Shown here one piece after another: positions 1-13,130 of a DNA stretch of 64,000 nucleotides. The stretch is taken from assembly GCA_004794655.1 (NCBI GenBank), contig SMMW01000003.1, forward strand, positions 19,796,501 to 19,860,500, in the 5' to 3' direction. The DNA is from Marisa cornuarietis (Eukaryota; Mollusca; Gastropoda; Architaenioglossa; Ampullariidae). Each line of letters opens with the position of its first letter. The first letter of the stretch is position 1. Under the pieces are notes generated by a model that did not search any database, was not told the origin of the DNA, and was given only the letters and a program-made list of their open reading frames with translations. A program made the position numbers and the translations under genes.

Positions 1-3000
1 TCAGTGTGGTTTCCTGCAGTTTGCTGTCCTCACCAAAGGCCTTCTGTACAGCTGCTAGCGTGCGAAGAACTTTCGCCTGCAGCACAAACACTCTCATGAA
101 ATGTTTTCTGTTACAATTTATTTTTAATTCCAATCTGCAGAAAATGTAGTTTTTTTTTTAAAACCGACATTCAAATCACTTCTGAAATGAACTGGATAAG
201 CTTTGCAAAATGTAACACCACTAATTCATGATGATAATAATATGAACAGAACTTTTACAGTCATAGCAGCACTGAAATTAAATGGGCACAAAACACATCT
301 AATGTCAAGAAACCAGAAGTTAAAAGGTTAAGGAGAATCAACATAAATCAAATGCTTTTGGCAACAAGAGCTTGGTCTTGGACAGCTAGTTTATCAGCAC
401 ATAGCACAATGCACTCAAAACGATGGTGCAACAGACTCTAGAATCATATTTCTTCAGTGGGTTTTAACTTTCTTTTTTTGGAGGGGGTGGAGAATGGTCT
501 ACCCACTTTCTTATGCTTGTGGAAATGAACAATATGATGAGCCTGACACTGAACCCATATAACCAAGTTCAAGGTGAAACCCATCACCATTTCACTCTAT
601 ATGAATCAATTATTTACTGATAAAAAAGATTATTCATTTATCATTTACTGTTGAAATAAGAATGCCATTTACGAACCTGAAGATGGGGCTTTCCTGCTTT
701 TAAAGCACAAGAGAAAGCAGAGCTATAGGATTTGTGGAGTTCAGGATAGCCATCACCTCTTATTTCTTCTTGATCAGCTATATTGAGCCATGTAAGACAA
801 GCCTAGTGATAAAGTAGAAAAATTGGTAATAGTGTAATGAAATTGATGATTACCCACCAACAAAAGCAAAATCACAGAAATATTGAGTCAAACTAATATT
901 ATTAAAGTCACATCCTAATATGGAGGCAGCAGTGATATTATGTACTGATATGCTGGACAAACACAAAAAAAACTTCTGTTAAAATGTAAAAACCAGAACC
1001 ACAATGCCATGCAAGGTGTTCTGTTCTAAAATCTTGGAGTAAAGAACACTAAATACTGTCATAAAACAGGACAAAAATAAACACTGGGTTTAAAAAGAAA
1101 TAACAGTTCCACAGACACATCCCTGAAAATTTCAGCAGAATAAGTAATAAGCAGAACAAGATACAAGCAAGATCTTGCCTTTGATTCGTCATTAAAGAGA
1201 TGAAAATCTCTTCACTTATCAGTTATCTTACTTATCTTCACCATGCTTGAAGTACTTAATCCCTTGCAGTTTCTTATAACAAGCAAACATTGTGCCACTA
1301 GTCAGACCTGTTCATTATCTTCTTCCCGAAGCTGTAATTCTTTCTGATAGCAAGCAATGGCAAAATCTGGCTGTTTATTGTCTGCAAAGGTCTGAGCCAG
1401 TGAGACATATGCCGGGACAAGCTGGTCTGCAGGTAGTTTTAACTGTTCTCCACATGAAAGCTGCAACACCAGTAATGAATAATGAAATCAGCTACTTTTT
1501 GTATACAATAGGAAGTGGCACCCATGTTAAGCAGGTACCTATTCAACTTTGTATACCTGAGATTTATTTTTAATTGTGGGCTGGGTTGCTGTAAATATTT
1601 TTTTAAAAATTATGTACATATAAGTAATAAAACCTGCAAAGAATGTTCAATGTGTTAAATATTAGTATTGATGAATTCTAAGCCACAATCTTTCAAATGT
1701 TGAGTTATCTTGTTCTCGTCAGTAGTAAGGAGAAAATGTACACATCTGAGAATATTTTAAACTAAAATTCAAAAGTTGACAAAATTTTAGATAAATCAGA
1801 AAATGTCTGCATTACTGTTTGTCATAATTTTTATAAAATGCAACATTTAAAGCTTGACAAGTTGTTCTTTCAATTTCAGATGGCAAAATTCCTTTCTTCA
1901 AGTACCGGATGACATGACTATTTGGAGTTATCCCAACTAGCTACCCCAATTCCAGCCATCCACTACCAATTGGTCAAACCTGACCAACAGACAGGGAGAA
2001 CACACATTTGACCACCTCACACCTCCATCCCACTTTGCCAGTCAGTGAGCTCCCTCACACCAGTTTTTCGCCTGGCTGAGAAACACATAACAATAAGCCA
2101 GGAGGGAGCTACCATCATGTCATCTGATAATTACTTAAAGAAAGGAATTTTACCATAAAAAATGGAATTTCTTCTTTGTACTGTACCAGATGACATGACA
2201 ATATGGAGAATAACAAAAAAGGTGGGGGATGTGGAAAACAAGAAAAACGACATACCTCAATCTCAGCCAGGCGGCATAGCGTGAGGCCCCACCACCAAGC
2301 TGAGTTACTGAGGAATCGATGCAGGACAGGCTGGCTGAGCTATGCTGTGGGCAATATGCTGTGCTGCAGGCACAGTGCTGTGTCCAGAGAATTAGAATGG
2401 TGTGCCAGGTCTCTCAGGTAGAACTAAGTGAAAGTGGAATCGGAACACCAGCCTATTGCCTTAATTTCTTTCAGGGCTACATTACATGAGAAAGCAAGGC
2501 TAGCCACGACAGCTCAAACCTCATAGGCCTTGACCAAAACCAAGGAATCTGCTCTGGGAGAGAGATCCACCTAAGCTGCCCGAATGGTAGACTTAATCCA
2601 GCGCGCAATATTCTGCTAAAAGGAAATGAATGAGCCGTGATCACAGAAGTGTTCTGTTGAAGGCCACAGGGTGGCAACTGCGGAAAACTTGTGACAGCAG
2701 AGCTATCACCTTTTCATCCAGGGTGTGCACCTTTTCAAAATCTGGAGCCAGCAGCAAGGTGGCGGAAAATCACGGAGGAATTCACTGTCTTATCAGTAAC
2801 TGCTAACAGAAGCAGAGGCCGTTGCACTAGCTGATGGACACCACTCTGCCGACAAGATATGAAAAAATCCTATGCCTGCTGAAAACCTGCTGCACTCTTA
2901 TTACATAGACCCACGGACACATACATTACAACTTAAGGGTAGGCAATAAATGCATCTACATGAGCATGGATGCACACCGGACGATGAAGGAAATCTGTAA

Positions 3001-6000
3001 GCAAAGGTGGCACAAATGTGTCAACACTCCCCTCCCCAGTGCTGCCTTTATGCTCATATGGGTGGAGGTGTGAAGCCACTAACTGTGTGGCCAAGAACAG
3101 AACACAGTGCATAGAAGGAAACTGCACTGCTTTCTGTGGACGAACATAGTGTATTCAATAAGCACATCTTCTACCCATAGTCAGGATGGAGGGGGGACAA
3201 AGAATTCATGCTGCATTGCCACCCTGGCAGAAGACTTCACCACACTTCACAGGCTCTGCACAGCTTGTCCAAGAGACCTTAGAAACAAGGTAGCTGACAC
3301 ACATCTTTACTGCATGACGCTGGGTGAAAACACTGATGTGAGAGTTCACGTACTGGCAAGGGTGGGACAGGGCTGGGGGTGAGTTGGTCAAATTTATGAT
3401 CTCCCTGTTTATTGTTCAGGTCTGTCCAATCGGGAGTGGATAGCTGGGAGGTAGCTAGTTAGGATAACACCATATAGTCATGTCATCTGGGACAGTACGA
3501 AGAAGAAACCATATTTGCTGACACCAAATGACTACAAAATAAATATCATACAAAGATATAAACAGTGAAACATCACATACCATTTTCTGATAGTATCTTA
3601 TTGCCTCTGTGAAGTTGCCCATAGCAGACAAAGCATCACCAAGTTGCTCACAGGCACGAAGCATGTTTAAGGTGTCACAATCAGATTTTGCTCCTTGCAT
3701 GGCACTTTCCATTAATGTCACTACAACAAACCACTAAACACCTTGTAAAAGACATTTCCTCTACATAATGAAGCTCAATGCACTCTACCAAGATTGTAGG
3801 TTTTTTTTCTTGTATAACGCATACATTATATCACACTCTTAATAACATAAGATCATTCTTTTATATCTGTTATTGTTAAGCTGTAGCATTTTTCTGAGCA
3901 GATAAACAGAATGAGATATTAGCTGTTTAATTTATGCATTATCCAGCTTGTTACAAGCTTGAAGTACTGTATATTTACCTGCTTTAAATAACTTGGTAAT
4001 TCTTGCTGTGTCTTCTGAATTGGATAATATCTTGTGTGCTTTCTTCAAGCAGTGTTTAGCAAAGCCATAGTTGCCTACTGTGACATTGACCTGAAAGTGA
4101 AAACATCTCAGCATCATTCAGATAAAAGGAAGAAATCATCAAGAAGTCATCTAAGATTTTTTTTAATTTGTACTGATTATTCACTCATTCATCTGGTACT
4201 AGCTGACAAATGGTTAACCTGGTTGCTGGGGAAAAACAACTGGACAGGCAAAGCAGCTGACAATGCTTGCCACTTACGCCAATGTGGTGGAAGCAGGTCT
4301 TACATAAATTGCCAGTCCACTCCTTTATGTTTGCAGGTCAGTTCTTCTCTTCCCCTTGGTGTCAATTCCCTCACTCCAAAATACCATGAAGGAAGGTCTT
4401 AGAGGCCGAAACAAACTCCGCCTGGAAACTCCCTGGAGCCTGCTGGTCCTAAGCCCAGATTAAAGAGGAGGGTTGGACACTGAGACGGGATGACATGGAC
4501 CCAACTGAAGAAGGATGCCCAGAATTGGATATGCTGGCATGGTGTGGTTGTGCCCCTATGCTCCACTGGGGGCAAACAGGACTAAGAAAAAGAAGAGACT
4601 GAAACATGGCCTAAGCAAACCAGCTTGCACTCCTGATTGTTGAAAGATCGGGTTCCTGATAGCCGACTAGGATGGTGACCGCTTTGTACAATTTCACCAG
4701 TTCATTGGTTTCAAGTCATTGATTCTGCATTCCATGAAAGAGATTCATGTAAGTGAGCTTGTCAACGTGCTGAACATGTGTGGCTAAAGACCAGACCCTT
4801 TTCCAGAAAACTGTTTGACACATGTAGCCAACTGACTGGAGGCAGCAAGGGGACACTTTTGCCTGCAGTCTACCCCACACCACAGCACCCAAGTCTTCAG
4901 CAACTATTTCATCTCCAAGATCGCTGATATTTTCATATACATGTATCTAGATTTGATGTCTAAGCCCGATCACATGTGGTCACTGTTGATCCAGGCCTTG
5001 ACTGATCCAGTACAAAGTTTCTTTTGCATTGTCTTTCTATATTCCTTGCTTTGGGCTTATACGCATGGTGGCATCCATCTCCTCTCCCAGTAAGTTTTGT
5101 TTTTGGTAATGTAGCCATTTTCTAACTAACCAGTTTGCCAATTTGTATATCAATGCTTTCACTAAGAATGAAACATGACTCTGAATACAGACAAGAAATG
5201 ATCAACAATTAAGGCAAATGCAGCGAACATGTTACTCACAACAAGAGAAACATATTAATAACTTAGATTCCTCCTACATTTTTACAAATCTTTGATCTGT
5301 CATTGCATCTTACATTAAAATGCACACAGAAACAGGTTGCAACAGTCTGTTTATTTGTCTGCTATCAAAACTGTGTAAAGCCTCTCTCATACCACTGCCA
5401 TCTGAAGGTACACCTCTCCTTGATTATGCTTCATGCCCAGTTTGGTGGCTGTAGCAAATGCTACTGTAAGCGAGCGTAAGGCCATACTGGGGTTGTCACT
5501 GCGTTGGTACATGCTTGCCATGTTGATGTGACACAGATACTGTTCCTCTTCAAGGCAATATTTCCTGAAAGCAGAACTTGAAATATTATCACTACAGAAT
5601 ATGTGTTCTGTAGTATGGTTCGTAGAATGACATCACTATGACAGTCAGGATACAAATGATAAAATCTTTTAACTTTCACTTTTCTCCAATTTTTGTTTAC
5701 AAATAATAAATTCTCAAGAAACATGAAACTACTTTTCTGACAACTTTAACTCACTGAACACCAGTAATTTGCTACATGTTTCGGACCACTACTGCATTAA
5801 TGTGGAGTGACCAAAGGTAGCATGTTGACAATAGATGACAGTTGCAGACAGGACCCAGTGTGTTAAAGAAAAATATTTATATTTGCTTCCGCATATTTAA
5901 CAGCAAACTTTGAATTTCCTATAAGTGCAGTAAAACAGAAATAGAATAGAATCCATTCAAAATATTTAGACATTAACAATACACCCCTCTCTTCACCAGG

Positions 6001-9000
6001 AAACTGTTGATAACAAAAAATTAACCAAGAATGATTGCCTCCCGCTTACTCAGCAATTGCAAGTGCTCGTTTTAGATACTCTGCACCTTCTTTCTTAGCT
6101 CCTCTCGCATCATGCACAAGACCTGAAAAAAATGTGTGAATTTCAATGATTAGTAGCAAAGAAAAAATAGTGAAGAAAACTGTTCCACTATAAACATGAA
6201 TTGTCACATAGAGCAAGAATAGTTTGAAACACACACACACACAAATATATATGTAATAAGAAAAATAAGCAAAGAATGTGTGTGAAAAGCAACAACATGA
6301 ACTCATAGATCCTTTTTACCTAGATTGAGAAAAAGACGTCCTTTCATAGACATGTACTCGGATTGTGTTAATTGTAAGCTGCTTTTCAGCATCTCACAGG
6401 TCTCCAGTGCTTTAATAAATGAATCTTCTGCCTTGTCCAGTGACACCTTTGCTAGCTTCAAATTTTGAGTTTCAGCTTGGCATAAATGGGTCCGTCCAAT
6501 CGTGGCCAGAGCTCGCTGCACCTCAACCTTTAACACACAAGCACACAAATTTTAATGACCCCCATAATAATCACATACATTTTTACTGGAAATATGCATT
6601 ATCAAAGCCTGGTGTTTTTTTTAGGAAATATACATTATCAAATCCTGGTGTGAAAGCGACACAAAAATTTATATTCTTGTTAATGCTAGACAATTTATAT
6701 GCACTTCTGCTAAACAACAAACCATTAGCTATTCACTCCATCAAAGACACATTACAATAACCTTGAAGTAAGGCTACTTTAGACTCCCATTTTCAGAAAC
6801 ACATACAAAACTTGAAGTCTTTTGAGCCAAGATAAATCAAGCAATCACTCAATAAACAAAGGGATCTTTTGCTTTTTCAGTCAATATAAGAACTTCTCAC
6901 TGGGTACGACAGTCATTAAAAAATGTAAACCTGGTCTCTGCATTCTTGTGCAAGTACAAAATGCTGGTGCTGAAATTCCAAAGCTTTGTCATACTGTGCT
7001 AGTGCACAATGACATTCTCCAATCTTACGACATGCTACAGCTTCTCCAATCTTGTCACCAAGACCCTCGGATATGATTCTCTCTCGTTCATGTTCTTCTA
7101 TTGCTTCTGTATAGTTTCCTGTATAGTGAAGGATTTGAAGAGGTATAATATCTGGATAAAATACTACTCTAAAATACTAAGCAGAGAAATATTGAAGGAA
7201 CAGAATGGAAAAATCTTCATTATCTAAAGGACTAGTTCATTTACCTGTGACAAGAGAAAGCAATTGCAAGACACCAAATACTCTAAAAGGCAAGGGGTTT
7301 TCACACCCTCAGTTAAAATTCTTGGAGGTCGTAAAAGTAAACTCGTTACATGGAGAGTCGTTGACTAATGTGCTAGATCTAGAACTCAATGTATCAAATA
7401 CAAAGGAAACTGATTTCAGGTGCTAGAACGCACCACTAACTCTTTCATGTTTTCAACCCCCCAGTGCCAAATCATTTGAGTTTTCAGATCTCTTTGGCAA
7501 TAAAAAAATGCTTCTGAGTTCTCTTTGTGACAGGAAACACTGCCTATCTAATGCCAAACATTACAACTTCATTTGTTTTTTAAAACAAGCATTTCCATCC
7601 ATAAAATGCAATGAGATTTTATGTCCCCACCAAATATATTTCTGAAACTTCCCAAATAAAGTTAACAAGGAGTTTTATCTACCTGTTACAGAAAAAGTAC
7701 GTCAACCTACACACTGAATGTTACTTTGACTTTGATCCTTAACGTCAAGAAACTTCTTTAAATATTAGTATCATGTTTTATTCACATAAAACTGTCATGG
7801 CATTGGATAATGACAAAATATCAGCATTTATGTCTTATAACTAAATGTCTTCAGTAATAATATTTCCAACCTAAAGTCTGTTATCACAAAGACATCCACA
7901 AGGCAATGTGGACATCACCAGACGGGATCACAAAAAATCAGATAGACCATGTCACCATCAACCGGATGGAGGAGCTCACTTCAAGATGTCAGAGCCTACA
8001 GAGGAGCATACGTTGCCAGTGACCACACTCTTGTGATAGCCGCAGTTTCTCTGAAGCTACGTCGATCGCGAGGAAAACAGGCACGTCAGCAGAGAGTGGA
8101 CTCCGGCAGACTGAAGGACCCAGCCACCAAACGTGCCTTTGTAGTGGAAGTAAAGAACAGGTTCCAGGCACTAGGAGACTAACAGGAGATGACCTTAGAG
8201 GACTTCAATCGAGTCTTACAGGAAACAGGAGAGAAAATACTGGGCTTCCAACGAAAAAAGAAAGAACAGTGGATCAGAGAAGAGACATGGAAAAGGATAG
8301 AAGAGAGAAAGTCAACCAAGCAGAAAATCAACAACACCAGATCTGAACGTCTGAAGGAAAAACACAAAGATATACAGAAATAAACAAAGAGGTAAAGAGG
8401 ATGATTAAAACCGACAAAAGGGACTACATAGAGAAACTGGCAGATGAAGCAGAAGAAGCAGCACGAAAAAATGACCTGAAGACACTGTATAAAATCAATA
8501 AACAGCTAAACATCAGGTTAAAAAACAATGAGGTACCAGTGAAAGACATGAACGGAAATGTTGCCCAGGGAGAGGCAGAAAAACTACAGCGCTGGAGGGA
8601 ACATTTTGAGTCGGTTCTGAACCGGCCAGACCCCCCACAGCTTGCAGAAATCCAGCCAGCAGATAAAGACCTTGACATCTGCGTAGACCCGCCAAGCCTG
8701 GAAGAAGTGACAGCAGCAATCAAGGCAATGAAAAGCGGCAAAGCGCCAGGGGCAGATGGAATAACAGCAGAGATGTTGAAAGCAGATGTAAATGTGACAG
8801 CTCCCATGTTGACTGAAATCTTCAGGCAAGTTTGGGAATCAGGACAGATCCCCGCTGCGTGGAAGACAGGGCTCATCTTCAAGTTTCCCAAGAAAGGAGA
8901 TCTTGGAGACTGTAATAACTGGAGGGGTATAACACTTCTTATAACCAGCAAGGTCTTCAGCAAGATTGTTTTGTCAAGACTGACGGCAACCGTTGAGAAA

Positions 9001-10216
9001 GACCTCCGGCCTCAGCAAGCAGGATTTTGCCCTGGGCGATCCTGCTCTGAACTCATTTTCACTCTGCGTCAGATTCTGGAGCAGAGCAATGAGTGGAACG
9101 CACCGCTGTACATCAACTTCATTGACCTGGAGAAGGCTTTTGACAGCATCCACCGCGAGTCCTTAAGGAAGATCCTGAGGCATTATGGAGTCCCTGCAAA
9201 ACGTGTCCAGGTCGTTGGAATGCTGTACAGCGATTTCAGATCGCAGGTGGTCTGTGACACGGAGCTCACAGCCCCCTTCAACGTCAGCACTGGGGTGAAG
9301 CAGGGCTGCATTCTGTCGCCGTTCCTTTTCATCCTGGCCATGGACTGGATCATGAAGAATTCCACCGACAGAGAGAGGAGAGGGATCAAATGGACCATGA
9401 CTATGACAGTAACAACAATGCTGGAAGACTTGGACTTTGCTGATGACATTGCCCTGTTGTCACACCGCCACCAAGACATGCAGGAGAAAACAAATGCCTT
9501 CTCAGAAACAGCTGGAAACCTTGGCTTGAAGGTCAGCGCAAAGAAAACAAAAAGTATGAGGGTGAACGCCAGAGTCCAAGAAAACATCAAACTAAATGGA
9601 GAAGAGATTGAGGAAGTTGACAGTTTTACCTATCTTGGGTCAAAGATGTCCAACACCGGGGATGTGGAGGTGGAGATTCGAGCCCGACTGGCAAAAGCCA
9701 GCCAAGCCTTTGCCTCACCCAGGAGCACATGGAAGGCAAAAAACATCAGCCAGAAGACCAAGCTAAGAATCTTCAAGTCGAATGTGATCAGCACCCTCCT
9801 TTATGGATCAGAAACATGGAAGATGACCAAAAACATTGGTAACAGGCTTGACGTCTTCCAAAACAGATGCCTCAGGTGCATACTTAACATCTTTTGGCCA
9901 AACACCATCACCAATGAAGAACTCCACCAAAGAACTGAAACCGAGTCCATCACCACGCAGGTTCAACAAAGGCGTTGGCGATGGATTGGAATGTGCTCCG
10001 CCAGCAGACAGCAGACCTCTCCAGAATCGCCCTACGATGGACTCCAGACGGCCGAAGAAAACGAGGCCGCCCAAAGGAAACCTGGAGAACAGTGGAAAGG
10101 GAGATGAAAGGAAAGGGCTGGACATGGGGTCGCCTGGAGCGGGTTTCAGCCGATCGACATCAGTGGAGGGCTCTGGTTGAGGCCTTATGTGCAAATAGCA
10201 CAAAGAGGATTGATTG

Positions 10217-10249
<33 letters not shown>

Positions 10250-11040
10250 GCAACTAGCACGAAGAGGATTGATCGATTGAAAGTGTGTTATGTTTTCAGA
10301 CTCCGTGTTAGATTTTCTATGTGTGATTTGTAGTTCTTGCTATGTGATTTAGAAATAATATATGCACTTGTATCATGCAGCATCACAACCAAGATAGGTT
10401 GCACTCACTGCACTGACCAGCAATGACAAATGAACATTAGGTAACAGACAATGGATGGTGAGATAAGTATTGGCACAGTGAACAACATAAAGATGAAGTA
10501 CAAGAGTAGAGTGTAATGCAACAGATGAAGGTATAAAGGGATATAGGTACTATAAACAGTGTAGAAATGGAGTAGCTACATAATGGTTCATATGACAGAC
10601 AATATTGCAAAAGGAGTTAAGGATTTACAGTTGTTTCTACACAACATAAAACACTGCTTGAAACATGAATATAAAAACTGTTATCATTATAGGAATACTT
10701 TCATGAAAATGGAGAATTTAATGTAAATTGCTATCAGTTTTCAAACATTTTATAAATGCGTTAATAGATATTCATGTTCATACAGACATCCTTTTGTTTT
10801 TTTAAAGCTACAGTGTACATCAGACTAAAGGCAAATAATTATTGCAACACTTTTGCTATACTTACTGTATATAACACAACATCTAATCAGCAAGCCTATT
10901 CTTTCATGACTGTTTTTGATCAAATTGTTTTAGCAAATGCATACCATTTTGTGATAGCAGTTCTCCCAGCTGATTGAGGATGTGCGCAACGCCTTTCAAA
11001 TCATTTTTCTGATCTGCTTTCTTTTTATATCGCTGTAGCT
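1..11040 (-). CDS. TONSL: Tonsoku-like protein (TONSL), N-terminal TPR half, partial
   Basis: TONSL with MMS22L binds unreplicated H4 and histone chaperones at stalled forks and promotes homologous recombination in the nucleus (established for the family). Ten exons read in one continuous phase on the minus strand: 10945-11040, 6931-7118, 6320-6527, 6050-6122, 5393-5564, 3979-4090, 3581-3720, 1308-1460, 677-802 and 1-76, all with GT/AG borders. They encode about 448 residues of tetratricopeptide repeats. Diagnostic stretches are ATIGRTHL followed by LFLNLG (6.3-6.5 kb), HCLKKAHKIL (4.0 kb), RACEQLGDALSAMGNF (3.6 kb) and TWLNIA (0.7 kb), in the same order as vertebrate TONSL. The acidic linker, ankyrin repeats, ubiquitin-like region and LRRs would lie left of position 1. 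The introns are loaded with transposons (1.9-3.5 and 7.9-13 kb) but no exon is disrupted. Exon 1 is treated separately. Confidence 0.93.
1882..3508. mobile_element. Short copy of the unclassified TIR element
   Basis: This lies in a TONSL intron. The left end begins with a palindromic module: an arm at about 1882-1920 (core GATGACATGACTAT) is repeated inverted at about 2115-2156. It is followed at once by a second left-type end at 2164-2210 (TTCTTCTTTGTACTGTACC then AGATGACATGAC). The right end at about 3455-3508 is the inverted complement of that second end, ending GTACGAAGAAGAAA. The same three-part layout is present in the 6-kb copy at 56700-62656, so this is a shorter, diverged member of the same family. 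It has no usable open reading frame. Internal sequence at 2380-2530 is still weakly alignable to 57270-57400. Confidence 0.7.
4390..5000 (+). pseudogene. Decayed L2/CR1-like LINE fragments in a TONSL intron
   Basis: Two stretches translate, with stops and frameshifts, into pieces resembling non-LTR reverse transcriptase polyproteins. The clearer one, about 4790-4940, reads like the pre-RT segment (FDTCSQLTGG..GTLLPAVYPTP..PSLQQLF). This is the same segment seen intact in the L2-like element at 38.3-38.5 kb ([19 protein letters not shown]). The part at 4390-4640 is only weakly similar to LINE C-terminal sequence. There is no coding potential. The call rests on pattern recognition and a within-window comparison. 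Confidence 0.4.
7890..10280 (+). mobile_element. RTE-type LINE, 5'-truncated and frameshifted
   Basis: A non-LTR retrotransposon lies in a TONSL intron in the opposite orientation to the gene. 7900-8170 retains the C-terminus of an APE-type endonuclease (TSPDGITKNQIDHV and SDHTLVIAAVSL). The ORF at 8401-10107 carries reverse transcriptase: GKAPGADGI, NNWRGITLL, QAGFCPGRSC, LEKAFDSI, GVKQGCILSPFLF and the catalytic FADD box (DFADDIALL, about 9434-9460), then SFTYLG and LLYGSETW. Near 9990 the frame slips, and the conserved C-terminal run (RRKRGRPKETWR, WRALVEALC) continues in another frame to a stop at 10217. The 3' end is an (ATTG)n tail followed by a second copy of the tail sequence, as is usual for RTE elements. 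Stops at 8181 and 8381 and the frameshift make it inactive. Confidence 0.9.
10209..10248 (+). repeat. (ATTG)n microsatellite, RTE 3' tail
   Basis: About eight to nine ATTG units follow the end of the RTE reading frame. The motif upstream (AGCACAAAGAGGATTGATTG) is repeated downstream at 10255-10280 (AGCACGAAGAGGATTGATCG), so the tail appears duplicated. Tetranucleotide tails of this kind are typical of RTE LINEs. Confidence 0.85.
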
Positions 11041-11215
11041 CTTAAAACACAAAACAACAAAAGACATATTAGTTTTTCACCAGGAATACTGTAACACTGG
11101 TATGAGCATTCACAAAACTAGATTAATGCAGCAACATTCTTTTTAGTGTTAACGTACTTAGAATAAAGATAATGTTAATTATAATAAGATATTAGAATCA
11201 TTGGGAGGTTTCAAA

Positions 11216-11400
11216 GCATAGTGGTTAGTGCACTTGAATGTGGAGCAGAAGGTCGCTGCTTGAAGTCCTGCTTTGGCCTGTGGCTGATAACCTTCCCCTC
11301 CCCCAGCAGCTTTCTATCTGGGGAGGTAAAGGTAGTAGAAGGAGAGGATGGGCTCTGCCTTCCACAAGTTGAGACACTCACATTCAATGCTCAAATGGCC
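11216..11400 (+). repeat. Possible tRNA-derived SINE remnant
   Basis: The segment starts with GTGGTTAGTGCACTTGAA, compatible with a degenerate tRNA A box. It continues with a CT-rich stretch and GGGGAGGTAAAGGTAG, loosely like the body of the tRNA-headed SINE at 54317. No B box or target duplication could be fixed by eye. Confidence 0.35.
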
Positions 11401-11471
11401 AGCAGGCTTTATAATTTATTAGAATCATTCTACAAGATTATACATTCCCTTAGAAGCCATATCTGTTAAGG

Positions 11472-12351
11472 CAGAGGTTTTTAAACTGTGGTACGCGAAG
11501 GTATGACGGGTGGTGCGCCAATATAAAAGAACACATATCTAGTTCCTCCTTACCAGCCGTCACGTAGCCTGTGCTCTGGCTCCCAGTTGCGCTTCTGTCT
11601 CCCTGCAGTGGAAGACACAAACAAGAAGCGCACTGGAGCCAGGGCCTTCAAAAACGCGGCCCCTAAGCTGTGGAATGCCCTGCCATCATCATTGTCACCA
11701 TCACCTCACCAACCACATTTAGAAAAAGACTGAAGACCCATCTGTTTATTTAAGACTGACTTAAACAACCAAGCAACACTTCTGTCTTTATTTTTTACTT
11801 TCCTGGTGTTTTTTCTATTTCTTTACTTTTTTTTTAAAATTCTATTTCTTTATTTTTTTTGTTTATGCTGCACAATGAGCATTCTTCTGAATGGATACCT
11901 GCGCATTACAAATGGACATCATCATCATCTACATTTTATGGGGGCTGTATGTTCACTGTCATTGCTGCAGGTGGAGCAAAGGCAGGAATGTCTTAGCTAA
12001 CAGGATATTAAGCCATTAAGAGGGCATCAAGAATATTGGGAACCAGACCCTTGTAATCCTGATTGACAGCACTCTGCATATATACTCCGTTTACCTGCGG
12101 GTAGGTGCATGTCTACATATTTATAACATAACAAGACGAATAATATGCATGTTTAATGAAAGATATTTATATCATATTTATTAACTAACTACTGGCTAAA
12201 TCATATACTAAATACCGGTGAACCTAAGACTAATTCCTAGACTAGTATATATATATATATATATTTTCGCAGGGGGAGGGTTGGGAGGTGGTACTCAGTC
12301 AATTCGAATTTTCGAGAGTGGTACTCATCTGGAAAAGTTTGAAAACCTCTG
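11472..12351. mobile_element. Non-autonomous hAT element, 880 bp, perfect 8-bp TSD
   Basis: The left terminus CAGAGGTTTTTAAACT and right terminus AGTTTGAAAACCTCTG form inverted repeats of 16 bp with one mismatch. They have the CAGAGG start typical of animal hAT elements. The 8-bp target duplication TGTTAAGG lies at 11464-11471 and again at 12352-12359, matching the hAT rule. The interior has no transposase and carries the 3' end of an L2-like LINE (11580-11765), a T-rich stretch, an (AT)n tract near 12246-12264 and unassigned sequence. It sits in the first TONSL intron. Confidence 0.85.
11580..11765 (+). pseudogene. L2-like LINE 3'-end fragment inside the hAT element
   Basis: Translation gives ARAFKNAAPKLWNALPSSL followed by KTHLF-like codons (KRLKTHLFI once a frame slip is allowed). 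This is the very C-terminal region of L2/CR1-like polyproteins, also present at 40030-40140 ([18 protein letters not shown]). It lies between the hAT termini, so it either inserted into the hAT element or was captured by it. Confidence 0.6.
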
Positions 12352-12409
12352 TGTTAAGGAGTAGTTGAGCAGGTGAAGGACAAATTCACTTCTTTCATCT
12401 TACCATTCA

Positions 12410-13130
12410 CTCTCCAAGACATTCAAAATTCCGATGCAGTGGACTGTGCTGTAGACACCTTGCTGGAAAATCAAAGAGATGCTACTGTCAATAGCCCACG
12501 AAGTGCTAGGGCATCAACAGCAAAAGAAACAACCCTAGGTCATGAGCAACATCCTGGATCTATCTGACCAAATTAGGGCCTTGAAAAAATAAAAAGGAAA
12601 AGCAAATCCCAAAGCAGTTTCTTTGAAATATGTCACCAGGAAAGGGATGAAGGCAGCTAGAGAGAACTGGATTGAGGGCTGCCAATGCTGGACCATAGAG
12701 GGAATGGCACAGGGAGACAGCAAAAAAGCCTACCAGCTACTAAAGACCTTCACCAGGACAGGTCAACACAAGACCTTGGTCACTGAAGACAGCAATTCCC
12801 ACCTTCTCACAGGAAACACTGCTATACTCATCTGATGGACTAAATAATGTAAAGACCTCTATAACTTCCAGGTGAAGACATGATAACATCCTTCAAAACA
12901 ACCAGACTAGAACCAGAAAACCTGCTAACCTATCAGCCCTATAGGAAGAAGTCAAAAGAATGGTTTACAGTCTGAAGGGAGGAAAGTCACGGCATTGGCA
13001 ATACATCCCAGCTGAGCTGCTCAAGCAGGATAGACTGAAACAACAAAATCCCTCACTGCTCTTTGCCTAAGAGGCTGGGAATGCAAAGAATGGATGCAAA
13101 AATTCAACATCAAAGAAGTCCAGTACTGCT
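12410..13130 (+). pseudogene. Decayed RTE-like LINE relic
   Basis: Broken frames spell RTE-style segments between endonuclease and RT: AARENWIEGCQCWTIE and KKAYQLLKTFTRTGQHKT (12660-12780), then CKDLYNF (about 12847-12870). At 12950-13110 a segment like VKRMVYSLKGGKS..P.ELLKQ, LTALC and ECKEWMQK follows, recalling the GGKSPGxDxIPxELLK and LWxxxxWPxxW signatures. Many stops and slips; no function. Confidence 0.55.

Noticed and set aside
8424..8963. 179-codon minus-strand frame
   Set aside because: It is the shadow of the RTE reverse transcriptase frame on the plus strand.
9808..10260. Minus-strand 150-codon frame with SINQ repeats
   Set aside because: It is the antisense of the RTE C-terminus and its ATTG tail; the repeats are the microsatellite.
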